Positions 39,482-49,221 of a stretch of 64,000 nucleotides of DNA are shown here, piece after piece. The position numbers were made by a program, and so were the translations under genes. Under the pieces are notes generated by a model. The model did not search any database and was not told the DNA's origin. It saw nothing but the letters and a program-made list of their open reading frames with translations. The DNA comes from Temnothorax longispinosus. Lineage: Eukaryota; Arthropoda; Insecta; Hymenoptera; Formicidae. Where the stretch lies: NCBI RefSeq assembly GCF_030848805.1, contig NC_092359.1, positions 6,828,623 to 6,892,622 on the forward strand, written 5' to 3'. Numbering within the stretch: the first letter of the stretch is position 1; each line of letters begins with the position of its first letter.

Positions 39482-40460
39482 TCCGGTATATATCGCATAC
39501 CTCTGGGAATCATTAGTCGATGCTGGTCCCACTCTATGGATCGTCAGTGGAACTGATATCGCTAGCCGAAAGCACGGAAAGTAGCTCGCGAAGAGGAGGA
39601 CGAGGCAACGGGGCTACGGCGCCTATGGGCGATGCCTTCACTGGATTAAAGGCGCATTACACCGCTCCAAAGGGCCCCTAATTAGATCCGGAAAGAAGCA
39701 AAGGGTTCTCCGAGTCGCGTAACTCGGTTTACCGAAGGGAGAAACCTACTACCTCTCGGCTCTCTCTTGGCATTAACGGCTTTCGCGTCCGCTGAGAGAC
39801 GACCTTTTACCGCCCCTTCTTAACCCAATCCCCCGCTTGCTGATCGACCACGTTCACAGATATGATTAGAAGCTGTCAAATGCGACAGAACATGTTCGAG
39901 AGTTCAGAAAGCATGACATTTATTGATTTTTTTTTTTTAAAGAAACGTGCAGAAACCATCGATTCTTTTTCTAACAACGTGATATAGAACTTTCTATATT
40001 TGTGCATCTGTTTATACATCGTACATATCAAGTAACAAAGACTTGATAAAAATCATCTTATGTTGCAATATTCTAATCTCTGTACATGTGTATTGTAGTA
40101 AAAATAAATTGTGTTTTAAACAAATTTCATGTTTAATTTCTATTAAAATATAATACGTTTAAATTTAACTGAAAACATAGTTTAATATTCTTCTTTATAT
40201 TCTAAAAGCTTATAAGATTACAGAGACCTTCAATTTACAATGTCAAATACTTTGGAAAATGCCTCCATAAATTTTTGCTGAGGAGAAATCGACTCGAAGC
40301 TCACTATTACACGAGACATCGGCGACCAAATCGGAGATATTTCAGAACAAGCGTACAACAGGGAGGGAATACGCCTTTTATCGGACGAAGTTCGAGCTAT
40401 TCGGTTTTATAGGTTCCAGGCTAAATACACGTAAGGACTAAATCTACTTCTTCGTTTCAG
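39482..40460. other. GC-richer block then AT-rich sequence
   Basis: 39482-39850 is GC-richer with no ATG frames of note. 39900-40250 is AT-rich. The right end carries the branch-like GGACTAAATC and the CT-rich tract of the acceptor at 40460. Confidence 0.4.
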
Positions 40461-40514
40461 CATTGCGATATAAGAGGCTGTGGTCTGTATCTTGGATGAG
40501 TTATACGAATCGCC
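40461..40514 (+). CDS. Candidate 54-nt microexon
   Basis: The left edge is a strong acceptor, TCTACTTCTTCGTTTCAG, with GACTAAAT as a plausible branch site about 25 nt upstream. The right edge is the donor CGCC|GTAAGTG. The length is 54 nt, a multiple of three, so skipping it would keep the reading frame. Only one of three phases is open; it reads LRYKRLWSVSWMSYTNR, rich in aromatic and basic residues. Exons like this are often tissue-regulated in neural genes, but that is general knowledge, not seen here. No parent gene is identified. Confidence 0.27.
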
Positions 40515-40677
40515 GTAAGTGATTGGCAAACAGACCGACAAGTCTTTACGACTGACTACTTATCCATAGCATCGTAGTTTCTTCAACTAGATAGCTGCTG
40601 ATTAAAGAAGGTGTGGAAACACCAGCAAAACAAATAAATAAATTCAATAAAACGTCAAAAATCAATATTACTACTGT

Positions 40678-40679
<2 letters not shown>

Positions 40680-40713
<34 letters not shown>
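40680..40713. repeat. (TA)n microsatellite
   Basis: About 16 uninterrupted TA units. Confidence 0.97.
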
Positions 40714-40716
<3 letters not shown>

Positions 40717-40975
40717 ACTAAATTATTGGCATTTCGTAACTTTAATAATTTTGATTCTCTAATATTTGCACAGCGGCAATATTCATTTAATAAAAAGAAT
40801 GGAAAGAGAGATCGTTGTGAAGCACATCGCAACGCCGCACCGCCGTGAAAGCTCAAGCGTTAAGACAAGAAAAGGAAAAACGTCACCGCAACATCTGGGC
40901 ACATAGGTGCACCATAGTGGAACGAGGCGCTCAACTGCGTGCCTTAGCAACGGGGAAAAAAGCAAAAGAAAAGCA

Positions 40976-41078
40976 GGACGAGGAGGAGGAGGAGGAGAAA
41001 GAGGAGGAGAAGGAGGAGAAAACGGGGGTGGAAGAAAAAGGAAGTGGAATAAGGGTAGCAAGCAGAAGAAGAGGAAGA
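40976..41078. repeat. Purine-rich GGA/GAA tract
   Basis: GAGGAGGAG and GAAGAAG units over about 100 bp. The plus-strand frames encode Glu- or Gly/Arg-rich peptides and the minus strand encodes poly-Ser/Leu/Phe; none should be read as protein. A mirror-repeat purine tract such as this can favour triplex DNA. Confidence 0.85.
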
Positions 41079-41152
41079 AGAAAAGGCACGGAGGCGTATC
41101 TGCCGCCCACGTACATGCCATCCCGCGGGTTTTGGCGGATCCTGGGCGTTTC

Positions 41153-41197
41153 TGGTAGTATGGTGGAAGCCCAATCGTGGGTTCGAGGTTCGAAACC
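41153..41197 (+). promoter_or_regulatory. Weak Pol III A/B-box-like pair
   Basis: GGTTCGAAACC (41187-41197) is very close to the tRNA B-box consensus. TGGTAGTATGG (41153-41163) is a weaker A-box match. The spacing is shorter than in a true tRNA, and the T stem pairs only 3 of 5 bases, so this is not a functional tRNA. A decayed tRNA-derived SINE head is possible. Confidence 0.2.
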
Positions 41198-42966
41198 CGG
41201 CCGGCGCACTGAGGACGCAGACGCCCACCGTCCTGTCGACCCACCTTGTGCAGGGCCGTAACGCGCATCGCGACGCGCAGGCGAAAAACGCACTGACCTC
41301 GATACCACCTCCACCAGCCGATTTACACCACCACCCCAATCTCACCCGTTACCTCCTCTCAACTCCCAGCCACCCACTTGTTCGTCCACCCGCGCTTTTC
41401 GTTCTAATTCTCGTCAGTGGTCTGCACGCGCATGGTGTTTCGAATCGTGCATCTCAACTGCCCAGCCTTAACATTCCCTATTCTTTCCATCTCGATATTT
41501 CGCGCCAACATCCGAGAGAAAATGTTGCATCTGCAGCATATGTGATTGCAGTTGCATGCGACACGTTTGAAATGCAATAGATTTGAGAAGAAATTCTCTC
41601 AAACACATATTCCCCTGAGCTTCATGTTTCCTTTTGTGTTAGTTTCTATTACTTATTACTTACATATATATTATAACATTCTTTTAAAAATTGAACACTT
41701 TCCTTTCATTTAAAAATACTTTCGCTAAATTAGTTTTTTTATAGCAGTAATGTTAAGTTATCAAAATACTTTTAAATTAGAAAACATTAACAAACATCTT
41801 TGATTAATTAATTGAAATCGATTATCTTTCTTTAAATATGTACAACAGTTTAATTATCTATGATTAGAATTTTCAAGCAACAATGGAATAAATAACGATT
41901 ATTACAGAAAAGCTAAGAAACTTGACTATGTTTTGAAACTTGGTTAAATATTACCTTATTTCACTAAGGGATATGAATGATAAAATTGATAGACTTTGCG
42001 CATCCTACATCTATATATTCCAGTCTCGATTCCAGTTCTAAAAACCTATAACTTTTCATTAATTTGTTTGGAAAACGTTTTACTTCTTCACTGTATTATT
42101 CATGCCAAAAAATATGCCAATTTCTTGTATTAGTCAACGTATCCCTATTCCGAACACTAAGTAGATAATTAATTTATCAAAAAATACAGTTCCACCTTTT
42201 TCTTGCAGATAAAATTTCAATTGTAGTTGTAAAAAGAGCGATTTAGGAACGATTTAGCGATTCACTAAAACTTAAAGTTAACAGCGTATCGTTTGTTTCC
42301 GCTTCCGATGTTCGTCTTTTCAAACGAAAGCGGCGAAGAATTATAAACCGAAATCCAGTGTCGAAGGAGGACGAAAAGCCCTCGAGGACACTATACTAGG
42401 CAGTGCCGTTACCGGAGCATTAACTTTGAAGAGCATACATCCTGGAAAGTTCTCGCGCGAGCCGATTCGTTCGCAGGAAAGTTACTTCCCCGTAAACAAC
42501 AAGTAGTTACCTACTCCAGAAACGTTCTGGCAGACTCCGTTCGCGTTTGTGCGCGTGCCGTCTGTGCGTGTATACGTACCCGGTGCCCCCGTACAAGATG
42601 TCCGCGAAAACTGGAACTCGTAAACCACTGACACTGTTAGAGTCGAAAACTTAAGGCTCGCGAAGGGGATAGAGTAGGAATTCGCGTCTTCGGATGCATT
42701 TTAACGAATGATACAAACAATGTCTGATGACATCATGCACTTCTTCCGCTGCCCTCGTACAAATTTCGTACATGTTGGAGTCGCCAACAATCTCCCGATC
42801 TCTTTGTAATATATTTAATTTTTTACGGATATTTTAACTAGTAAAAGGTTAAATTATTCTAACGATTCTAAAAAATGTATTACTATTACTTTGTATGTTT
42901 AATATTAAACTTAATGACAATATAGGAGAACTACCTCTTTTAATAATATTTTTTATTATAAATGCA
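41198..42966. other. GC-rich tail then AT-rich stretch with an island
   Basis: 41200-41480 is GC-rich. 41580-42250 is AT-rich and featureless. 42300-42780 is a small GC-richer island with no splice-defined exon. Confidence 0.4.
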
Positions 42967-43010
42967 TTTTTAAATATATTTAAAAAATATATTTTAAATA
43001 TATTTAAAAA
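42967..43010. repeat. Two tandem copies of an AT-rich 24-bp unit
   Basis: TAAATATATTTAAAAA occurs at 42971-42986 and again at 42995-43010. Each copy contains the perfect 12-bp palindrome TAAATATATTTA. Confidence 0.75.
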
Positions 43011-44181
43011 TTTTCTATAAAATGTACAGTTTATACGCTTTGGTTTTGCTTCCAATTTCGAATTTTATATTTGTAGTTTAGAGAATGAGAAAACAAAACG
43101 AGCGTAATCAATCTTGACAGGTATTCCGAGATATTATTGCAAGACGGAACTATTCAGACAAAATATTGGAAGTAGCTGTTGGAACATTAGGCACGAAAGG
43201 TCCGATCGACATGATTCATTTTCAATTCGGCTTAGATGCCACGGGGCGTCAGTGGCATTCAGCTGGTCTAAGTATGTTTAGGGGATTATTGGCCAAAGTT
43301 GGTGTCCTGGCACGATGATATATTGGAAGGGTCGACAATACCTACTCCGAACTCTTGGACAATACGCCTCCGTTTCGAACTCGGTTCTGGGTGCGCGTAC
43401 TCAAAGTCACAACACAACCTCTTCGCCACCGGCAGCCAAATATATCGGCAAAATTAAAGAGGCTAGTTGAATAATGAGGAAAACAAATGCATTTGATAAT
43501 TTCACTCTCATAATAATATTCATAATTACCGATGTTACCAATAAATCATTTATTGGAAATTTATATATCCATTCCACACAAGTACGATAAATTACTTTAT
43601 GTACTATCCACCATAAATATAACGAATTTTTAAATTTTGGAAATCTTTATCCTCTATTTAGTATACACATAGATTTTTCTTAAATTAATTCTCCTAGTGA
43701 CATGCACTTTTCGCGTGACTCTAGAATTTTTAAAACACTCACAGCAATCGTGACTTATGTCAAGAGGAAATCATAGAACTCAAAAAGTGGTCTTATTACT
43801 TTTCTGTTCCTCGATTGCTTTCCATTCGCGCGATCTGGAGACTATATTCACGAAACTTCTCAGTCTTCTCACTCAGAATATATGTAAAGTCCGATTAATT
43901 GCGAAATTGATAAATTGAACGTAAAGATAACGTAAGTAAAGATTTTTTTAATTTATCCTCAACAGTTAGAAAGCCTTTAAAAAAATTTCAATTTTAATCA
44001 AACTTAATTCTCAACACACAGATAGTTCAAGTAAATTTTTAAAATTTCCTACTCAAACATTATTTCGAGATCTTAAAACAGTACAGGCACAAAAGGAAGA
44101 TTTGGACAAGTGCAAGACACACTCTAATGAATAACCAAGAACAGTGATAGCTATCGGCGTTCTTGGTGAAAGGAAGTGTCG
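43011..44181. other. Small GC-richer island in AT-rich DNA
   Basis: 43120-43320 is open in one frame for about 67 codons with protein-like composition, but it has no ATG near its start and weak splice signals. The rest is AT-rich. Confidence 0.35.
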
Positions 44182-44370
44182 ATGTTACCGGTAACGATGG
44201 TTATCATGTTGACGATGGCCGAGGGCAGGCCGGTCCCGCTTGGGGCGCACAACTACCATCAGTCATTATTTTCCGCAACATTTAGCAAGCACTTCAAAAC
44301 TGTTTCGCGCCCCCCTGCTACGTCCGCTATCCTGCCGCGAGCCCGAAACTTTCTCAAGTATGTGCCGTAG
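44182..44370 (+). other. Small ORF with a hydrophobic N-terminus
   Basis: ATG at 44182 opens a 62-residue frame beginning MLPVTMVIMLTMAEGRPVPL and ending with TAG. The first 12 residues are hydrophobic and followed by a possible Ala-Glu-Gly cleavage area, reminiscent of a short signal peptide. The rest is basic and Ser/Pro-rich with no known peptide hormone motif. No splice or promoter evidence. Confidence 0.13.
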
Positions 44371-45637
44371 GAGCGAGCAGCGTGCTCCTCCTCGAAGGGC
44401 TCCTCTTTCACCATCCGCTCAGCTACACCTAGAAAGGCCCGAGCTTTTTTCCATTGCTCCTGAAAATGAGTTATGAACCACCAGGTCGTCGGAACCTGCT
44501 TCCTCATCCAACTCCGAGGCTCACAACGAGTGAACAAGCAGTAATTAAGAACGGTACAAAAAAACAATATAGAGTGTTGGAGAATTAACTGAACGACCTT
44601 GCGAAAAATATATCAACTATTTAATAACGACAAATGTAAGAAATACTCAAGTGTTTCGTTGTAAAAAAAAATGAATAAATACTTCGTAAAATGGTATATG
44701 AATGGTGCATTCAAATAATTTGCATATCACCAGAAAACGTTTATGACAAAAGAACTGAGTTATATACATTAAAAATAATTTGTAAAAAAATATTTGGCAG
44801 AGATACTTATAATAATATTACTTGTCAATACATGATATTATCTCTACAGTTTTGGATTTATGCATTAATAATCATGATATCTGCATTTATAGCATTGAAA
44901 TTTTATTCATTGGAAACGTTCTTGACGTTCAATTTTGGTAACTCTAATAATATCTTCGTTAGCTCAATTATCATTTTTACCATTATTTAATAAGAAAAAA
45001 GTTCTTCTACGAAAATTGACCGCAATGCAGTTCTCAGCATCACTGAGACACGTGCAGAAGCTGACATTACGTCGTACGGCAGTGAATCGTAGCGACGCGT
45101 TCTAGCTACTTGCGCACGCCGGAATTACGAGCGATACCGATGTCATTCGGCTTCGAAATGCTACCTACCCCACTCCGTGCCAACTTTAAATTACTGATAA
45201 TACCGATCAGAGACGGATTCAGTCGGCTGGCTTTCAGCAGTACACTGCATTCATCGATCGAACCATGACGACTGTTTACTGGATTTTCCGCGACTTCTTG
45301 TCCCCTGTCCTTTTCCCCTCCCCTTGCGCGACGTGCGGGGGTGGGATGGAAGCCACCGAGGACCACGGAAGTTTTAATCGAATTTATCGCAATGCTATTC
45401 ATGAGAGATAGAGAGCGAGCGAGAGGGAGCGAATGAGAGAGAGAGCGGAGAACGATGAGGAGGAGGATCGGGGAGAAAAGGGCGAAAGGGAGATATGAGA
45501 GGATAGAGGAAGGAGGAGGGAGGAGAGAGAGCTGTACATCTCGACGTCACGTATAGGAGTGGCAGTAGTACTAGTCTCGAATATTCCCGTCTCGCGAGTG
45601 CCGCAAGGCCACCCTCCCTACCCCGAAGATTGTCGAA
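44371..45637. other. AT-rich stretch then GA-rich block
   Basis: 44570-45010 is AT-rich and contains a 99-codon frame (listed separately). 45110-45400 is GC-richer. 45403-45535 is a GA-rich tract that could bind GAGA-type factors upstream of the candidate first exon at 45638. Confidence 0.35.
44691..44990 (+). other. AT-rich 99-codon ORF with two hydrophobic segments
   Basis: True ATG to TAA. Residues about 55-72 (around LQFWIYALIIMISAFIAL) and the last 15 residues are membrane-like. In DNA this AT-rich, about one such frame per window is expected by chance, and AT-rich codons naturally encode Ile, Phe and Leu. A decayed chemoreceptor fragment was considered; no family signature supports it. 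Confidence 0.12.
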
Positions 45638-45733
45638 ATGTGCGAACTAAAAGTGCCGCGCGCTGCATGTAAGTTCTCTGGAAGTAAGTTCGGTGTCTTC
45701 TCCTCGGCGGCGACTGCACCAGGTCCCGACTAA
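45638..45733 (+). CDS. Candidate first coding exon with tandem in-frame donors
   Basis: ATG at 45638 (context TCGAAATG, A at -2 and G at -3) begins MCELKVPRAAC. GTAAGT occurs at 45669 and again at 45684, exactly 15 nt apart, so use of either donor would keep the frame and add or remove five codons. Without splicing the frame stops at 45733 after 31 residues. A GA-rich, CpG-rich block lies just upstream, which suits a promoter, but no TATA or initiator was found. No partner acceptor is proven. Confidence 0.2.
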   Translation: MCELKVPRAACKFSGSKFGVFSSAATAPGPD

Positions 45734-48309
45734 TCGGAATTACAAATGCTTCCTCCTATCCCCTTCCCTCTGCCGATGTTCCTTTTCCAAAGGCAGCCGT
45801 CGTCTCCGTTTCTCACGTAGATATCTAATTCGAATTTGGACTACTCGCGATGCCTTCGACACTTGTCGGGATGTCAATCGCATTCTACTATTAGCAGCAA
45901 CAGAACGACCCCGTAATTTAATCGTCGTCGTCATGAAAAATATTTTGCGTTTAAGTTATGTATAAAACTTCATAAAAATTACATATTTTAAAAGAGTTTT
46001 ATCTAATATCATCCGCGAATTAAACGTTTGTTTCAATTAAGTATATTCCCCTTTGTTAGTTGTTTTGTACTAAAAATTTAGCAGTATTAATTGTCAAATA
46101 TTTGAAAAGCTAGAAAATGTGTCTGTTAAGACTAAAATAGTGCGCAACGGAGAACAATAAATCGTCCTTCCTTGCCACATTCTCGCAGTTTGTATCGTGT
46201 TTCCAGATGAATGGACCACCGCCTGAATTCAGAGTGGCCAATTCCTTGCGCAAACCCAGGCGACTGGAAGGCCAGGAGGAAGCAAATTGATTCTGCACGG
46301 ACCGTCGCCAGAACTTGGTCGATTTATTTGATTACGGTGCGCATGATTAGCAATATTGACAAATTAACTCTTGGCCAGTTGCTCGGACACTCTGCACGTA
46401 AACTGTTGACCATAGCTGCGACCTCAACCGCGTAGTTGTGTTAAGATAAGAATTTAAAATTTAACGTTATTATTTATTGAAAAACTATTGAAAGCTCAAT
46501 AATCGATTACCAATCCGGTTTTGTAAATAATAAATAATAAATTAATAATAATTTAACAAAAAACCGAAACTATCCTTTTCTAATTCTAACAATATTGTCA
46601 TATTATTATGCACAAATCTGTAGATAAATGTTCAGCTGGCATTGAATTTTTGTATATCCTTTTAAAAAGAGATTTGACACCGTATATGTATAGTAGCAAA
46701 AGCAAAAGCTAGCTTGTATATCGCTTTGAGCGTTGGACAATCTTGAGATTAAAGCCAGGGGCAAATCAGAGATCGTTCTATCACCTGAAAAAGTATTGGG
46801 AAACGTCGGGGCGTCGGTTGCCGGGGCATATACCGTGAAAAAGACGAGGAGACGAGATAGGCAGAGATATTCGACTCCCTATATCCATATCAAACTTGTA
46901 CCTCGTCCCCTCGAAGCCCGACCTGAAACTTTTTCTCGTATGTAATTCGATATGGAAACGAAGTCGAAAGGTACTATGCAGTCGACGAAGAACGATGCTC
47001 AGGGACGCAAAGCGTTCACGCTGACGTATAACCCGTACCTTGATAAAGGTACTCTAAGGTCTCTAAGGAATAAATATTTCACAATGCATTAAAATTTCCT
47101 GATTGTATACAAACTAAAAAATGCTCAAGCTTATTAAAAGAAGGGTGACTTTCTCTGTTACACGTAAGACTTATCGATATTCAGCGCCGTAGTTAAGAAA
47201 TTAGTATAAATTATAGACGCGGAAAGAAGCTTTGAAGAGAAATTTGTTAACCTTGAAGAAAAACAAAAAGCCTCGATAAATCCGTCAACTTGGAAAATTG
47301 ACTTTCTCTTCTACGAAACATATGTCGATAAAAAAAATCTAAGTCTCTTGGCATGAATAGAACACGAATACTACTGGGCTTGAAGCGCATCAACGAACTG
47401 AACATAGTTCCTAGGATGCCAATGCTCATATCCGAACGACCACTCCGTCGAATCACCCCCCTCGTTCGCTGCTCGTACACCAGCTCGTGAACGTAAGGGC
47501 GTCAGACCAGTGGGGTTGGAACGAAAAGGAGTCTCCTTAGGGCACTTAAGGGCATCCTTGTGCGACCCTGTCGACCCCGCCGGCCGGATTCTCCAAACAA
47601 CTTCATGATTTGCTTGATTGCACCCGCCGATAACTGCTTCTAGATACACGCGAGAGAGATTCACGAAGAACTGAAAACCTCGTCAACTCGTCGTAATCCT
47701 TCCACCAAATCGCTTTTTTATGCACAAAATTATCGGAAACGTGGAATTAAATAGACAATATCTTTCTATCCCAGAAGACTTCTAATTTTGTAAATAATAT
47801 AGCGAATATAAATATCATTCATTACTAAAATTAAAGATAACATATTCATAAAAGCAATTTCAAAACTTTCAGCCAGAATAATGATAAAATTAATCCTTTG
47901 TGGCTCAAATTATTTCTCTCCACTAAGCGGAGATTAAATACTCCCTCAATTTAATCTAATTAGCGGATCTAATATATAATCATCAGTTATTTAAAGTAAT
48001 TTATTAATATTTCGAAAATATAATTTGCTATTTATAATTACGCATATACTTCAAACGTTTAAAGAACTATGCGGAAGATTACCGCAAAGCATAACACAGA
48101 GTCTACCTCGGCATAGAAAAGATTAACAAAATAAGTTGAAAAGATTGACCATTTTAATTGCCTAGTTATATAACAGAAATTAGCAAAAATAAAAAAAAAG
48201 AGAGAATTAGATTCTTATTATTCGATGTTTTAATATAGACTAATCCTTCATCAAGTTTGCGATAAAGTGTGTAGTATCTAATATACGCTGTACAGCAAAG
48301 CATAAATAT
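45734..48309. other. Mixed stretch with three small islands
   Basis: GC-richer islands at 46140-46440, 46730-46960 and 47380-47690 carry open frames that mostly start at TTG or GTG. 45960-46110, 46440-46700 and 47700-48300 are AT-rich. An AAT-rich run lies at 46525-46555. No gene supported. Confidence 0.35.
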
Positions 48310-48804
48310 ATGTTTATATATTATCTATCAATTATATCATACTTAATAAATATATGCGTGATACAAAACGTCCCCCTATTTAGAGAAATACTTGCATCTG
48401 AGATATGCAACGGCGCGAGTTGCAAAGTTTCTGCCAGCGCGGGTAAAACGATGGAAGGAAATTTAGCCGCAACAAAGTTCATAATTGTGCAATGCCAGGC
48501 GGGATGCTGCGCCGTTTCATGGCAATTAGTAGTAATTATTAACTACTTTGTGACGGGGTGGTCTCATAGCCGGCTCGCAGAAATTTGTTACAGATGGTTT
48601 TGCTCTTCACACATCGCCTCGGAATTTATCGCGACAGCAATCATACTTGAATGCGATATCAATACAGTATTTAATGATAGTCGAGTCATCAAACCAACCC
48701 AGTACGTTGAACCTTTCTTCGAAAAGTTACCGTCCTCTCAGCGTCGTAAGCAAAACTTTTTTTCTCTTTATTACCACGGTAAAAGTATATTACTACGGTT
48801 GTAG
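48310..48804 (+). CDS. Unrecognised 164-codon ATG frame
   Basis: ATG at 48310 to TAG at 48804. The first about 18 residues (MFIYYLSIISYLINICVI) are hydrophobic, signal- or anchor-like, and a further hydrophobic segment lies near residues 70-85 (SWQLVVIINYFVTGW). Ten cysteines are spread through it. No family motif is seen. The N-terminal part lies in AT-rich DNA and the rest in mixed DNA. One frame of this length per window is about what chance would give. Confidence 0.17.
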   Translation: MFIYYLSIISYLINICVIQNVPLFREILASEICNGASCKVSASAGKTMEGNLAATKFIIVQCQAGCCAVSWQLVVIINYFVTGWSHSRLAEICYRWFCSSHIASEFIATAIILECDINTVFNDSRVIKPTQYVEPFFEKLPSSQRRKQNFFSLYYHGKSILLRL

Positions 48805-49046
48805 ATGCCGTAACTCGAACTGCGCGAAGTAGATACGAGACTGATGAATTTCCGCATGGAGGTATTCCCATTACGTCGCAAAGGAGATCGCGAGCCTAAT
48901 GAATCCGTTAGGCAGAACGTCAGTGACCGTTCCGCAGAAGAATCCCCGTGACGGTAATGCGAGAATCCGGTGCTGCGGACGACCGGACTGGAGAAGAGCG
49001 CGACGGCGTTATTTCCGCCTAGCGTACTTATTGTTGGTTCTCCTAG
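48805..49046. other. CpG-rich lead-in to the candidate exon
   Basis: CpG-rich sequence ending in the pyrimidine-rich TTATTGTTGGTTCTCCTAG that forms the acceptor at 49046. Confidence 0.35.
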
Positions 49047-49221
49047 CGCGTTACGACGAAGTTGAGGAACGCGCGTTTACACGCTTACGTGTGCGTGTAC
49101 CGGAAGGACGCGTTGGCCGAGCCGCAGTACAAGCTGGCGCGGCCGAGCAAGAGAGGCCCTTCGCCAACCAGATTTACTACCCTCTCCTGTAATTATCATC
49201 ATAAAGTCGACTTTACGAGCA
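49047..49221 (+). CDS. Candidate exon with G/C-biased third positions
   Basis: The acceptor TTGGTTCTCCTAG ends at 49046 and a donor GCA|GTAAGAG starts at 49222. In phase 0 the frame encodes RVTTKLRNARLHAYVCVYRK and continues through a Lys/Arg-rich stretch (QYKLARPSKR) to the donor. Between about 49080 and 49155 nearly every third codon base in this frame is G or C, much more than in the other frames, a pattern typical of real coding sequence. Against it, a second frame on the same strand is open from the acceptor to TAA at 49192 and also looks protein-like (RYDEVEERAF...). The family is not recognised. The dibasic KR could be a processing site, which is speculation. Confidence 0.25.

Noticed and set aside
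43121..43321. Open frame of about 67 codons with protein-like composition
   Set aside because: No ATG near its start, weak flanking splice sites and no recognisable family; such stretches are common by chance.
43365..43440. tRNA-like A and B boxes on the minus strand
   Set aside because: The T stem pairs only at its ends and no acceptor stem forms, so it is not a tRNA gene; the B-box match is imperfect.
44691..44990. Odorant-receptor fragment interpretation of the two-hydrophobic-segment ORF
   Set aside because: No conserved receptor motif is visible, and AT-rich codons alone predict hydrophobic residues; kept only as an ORF.
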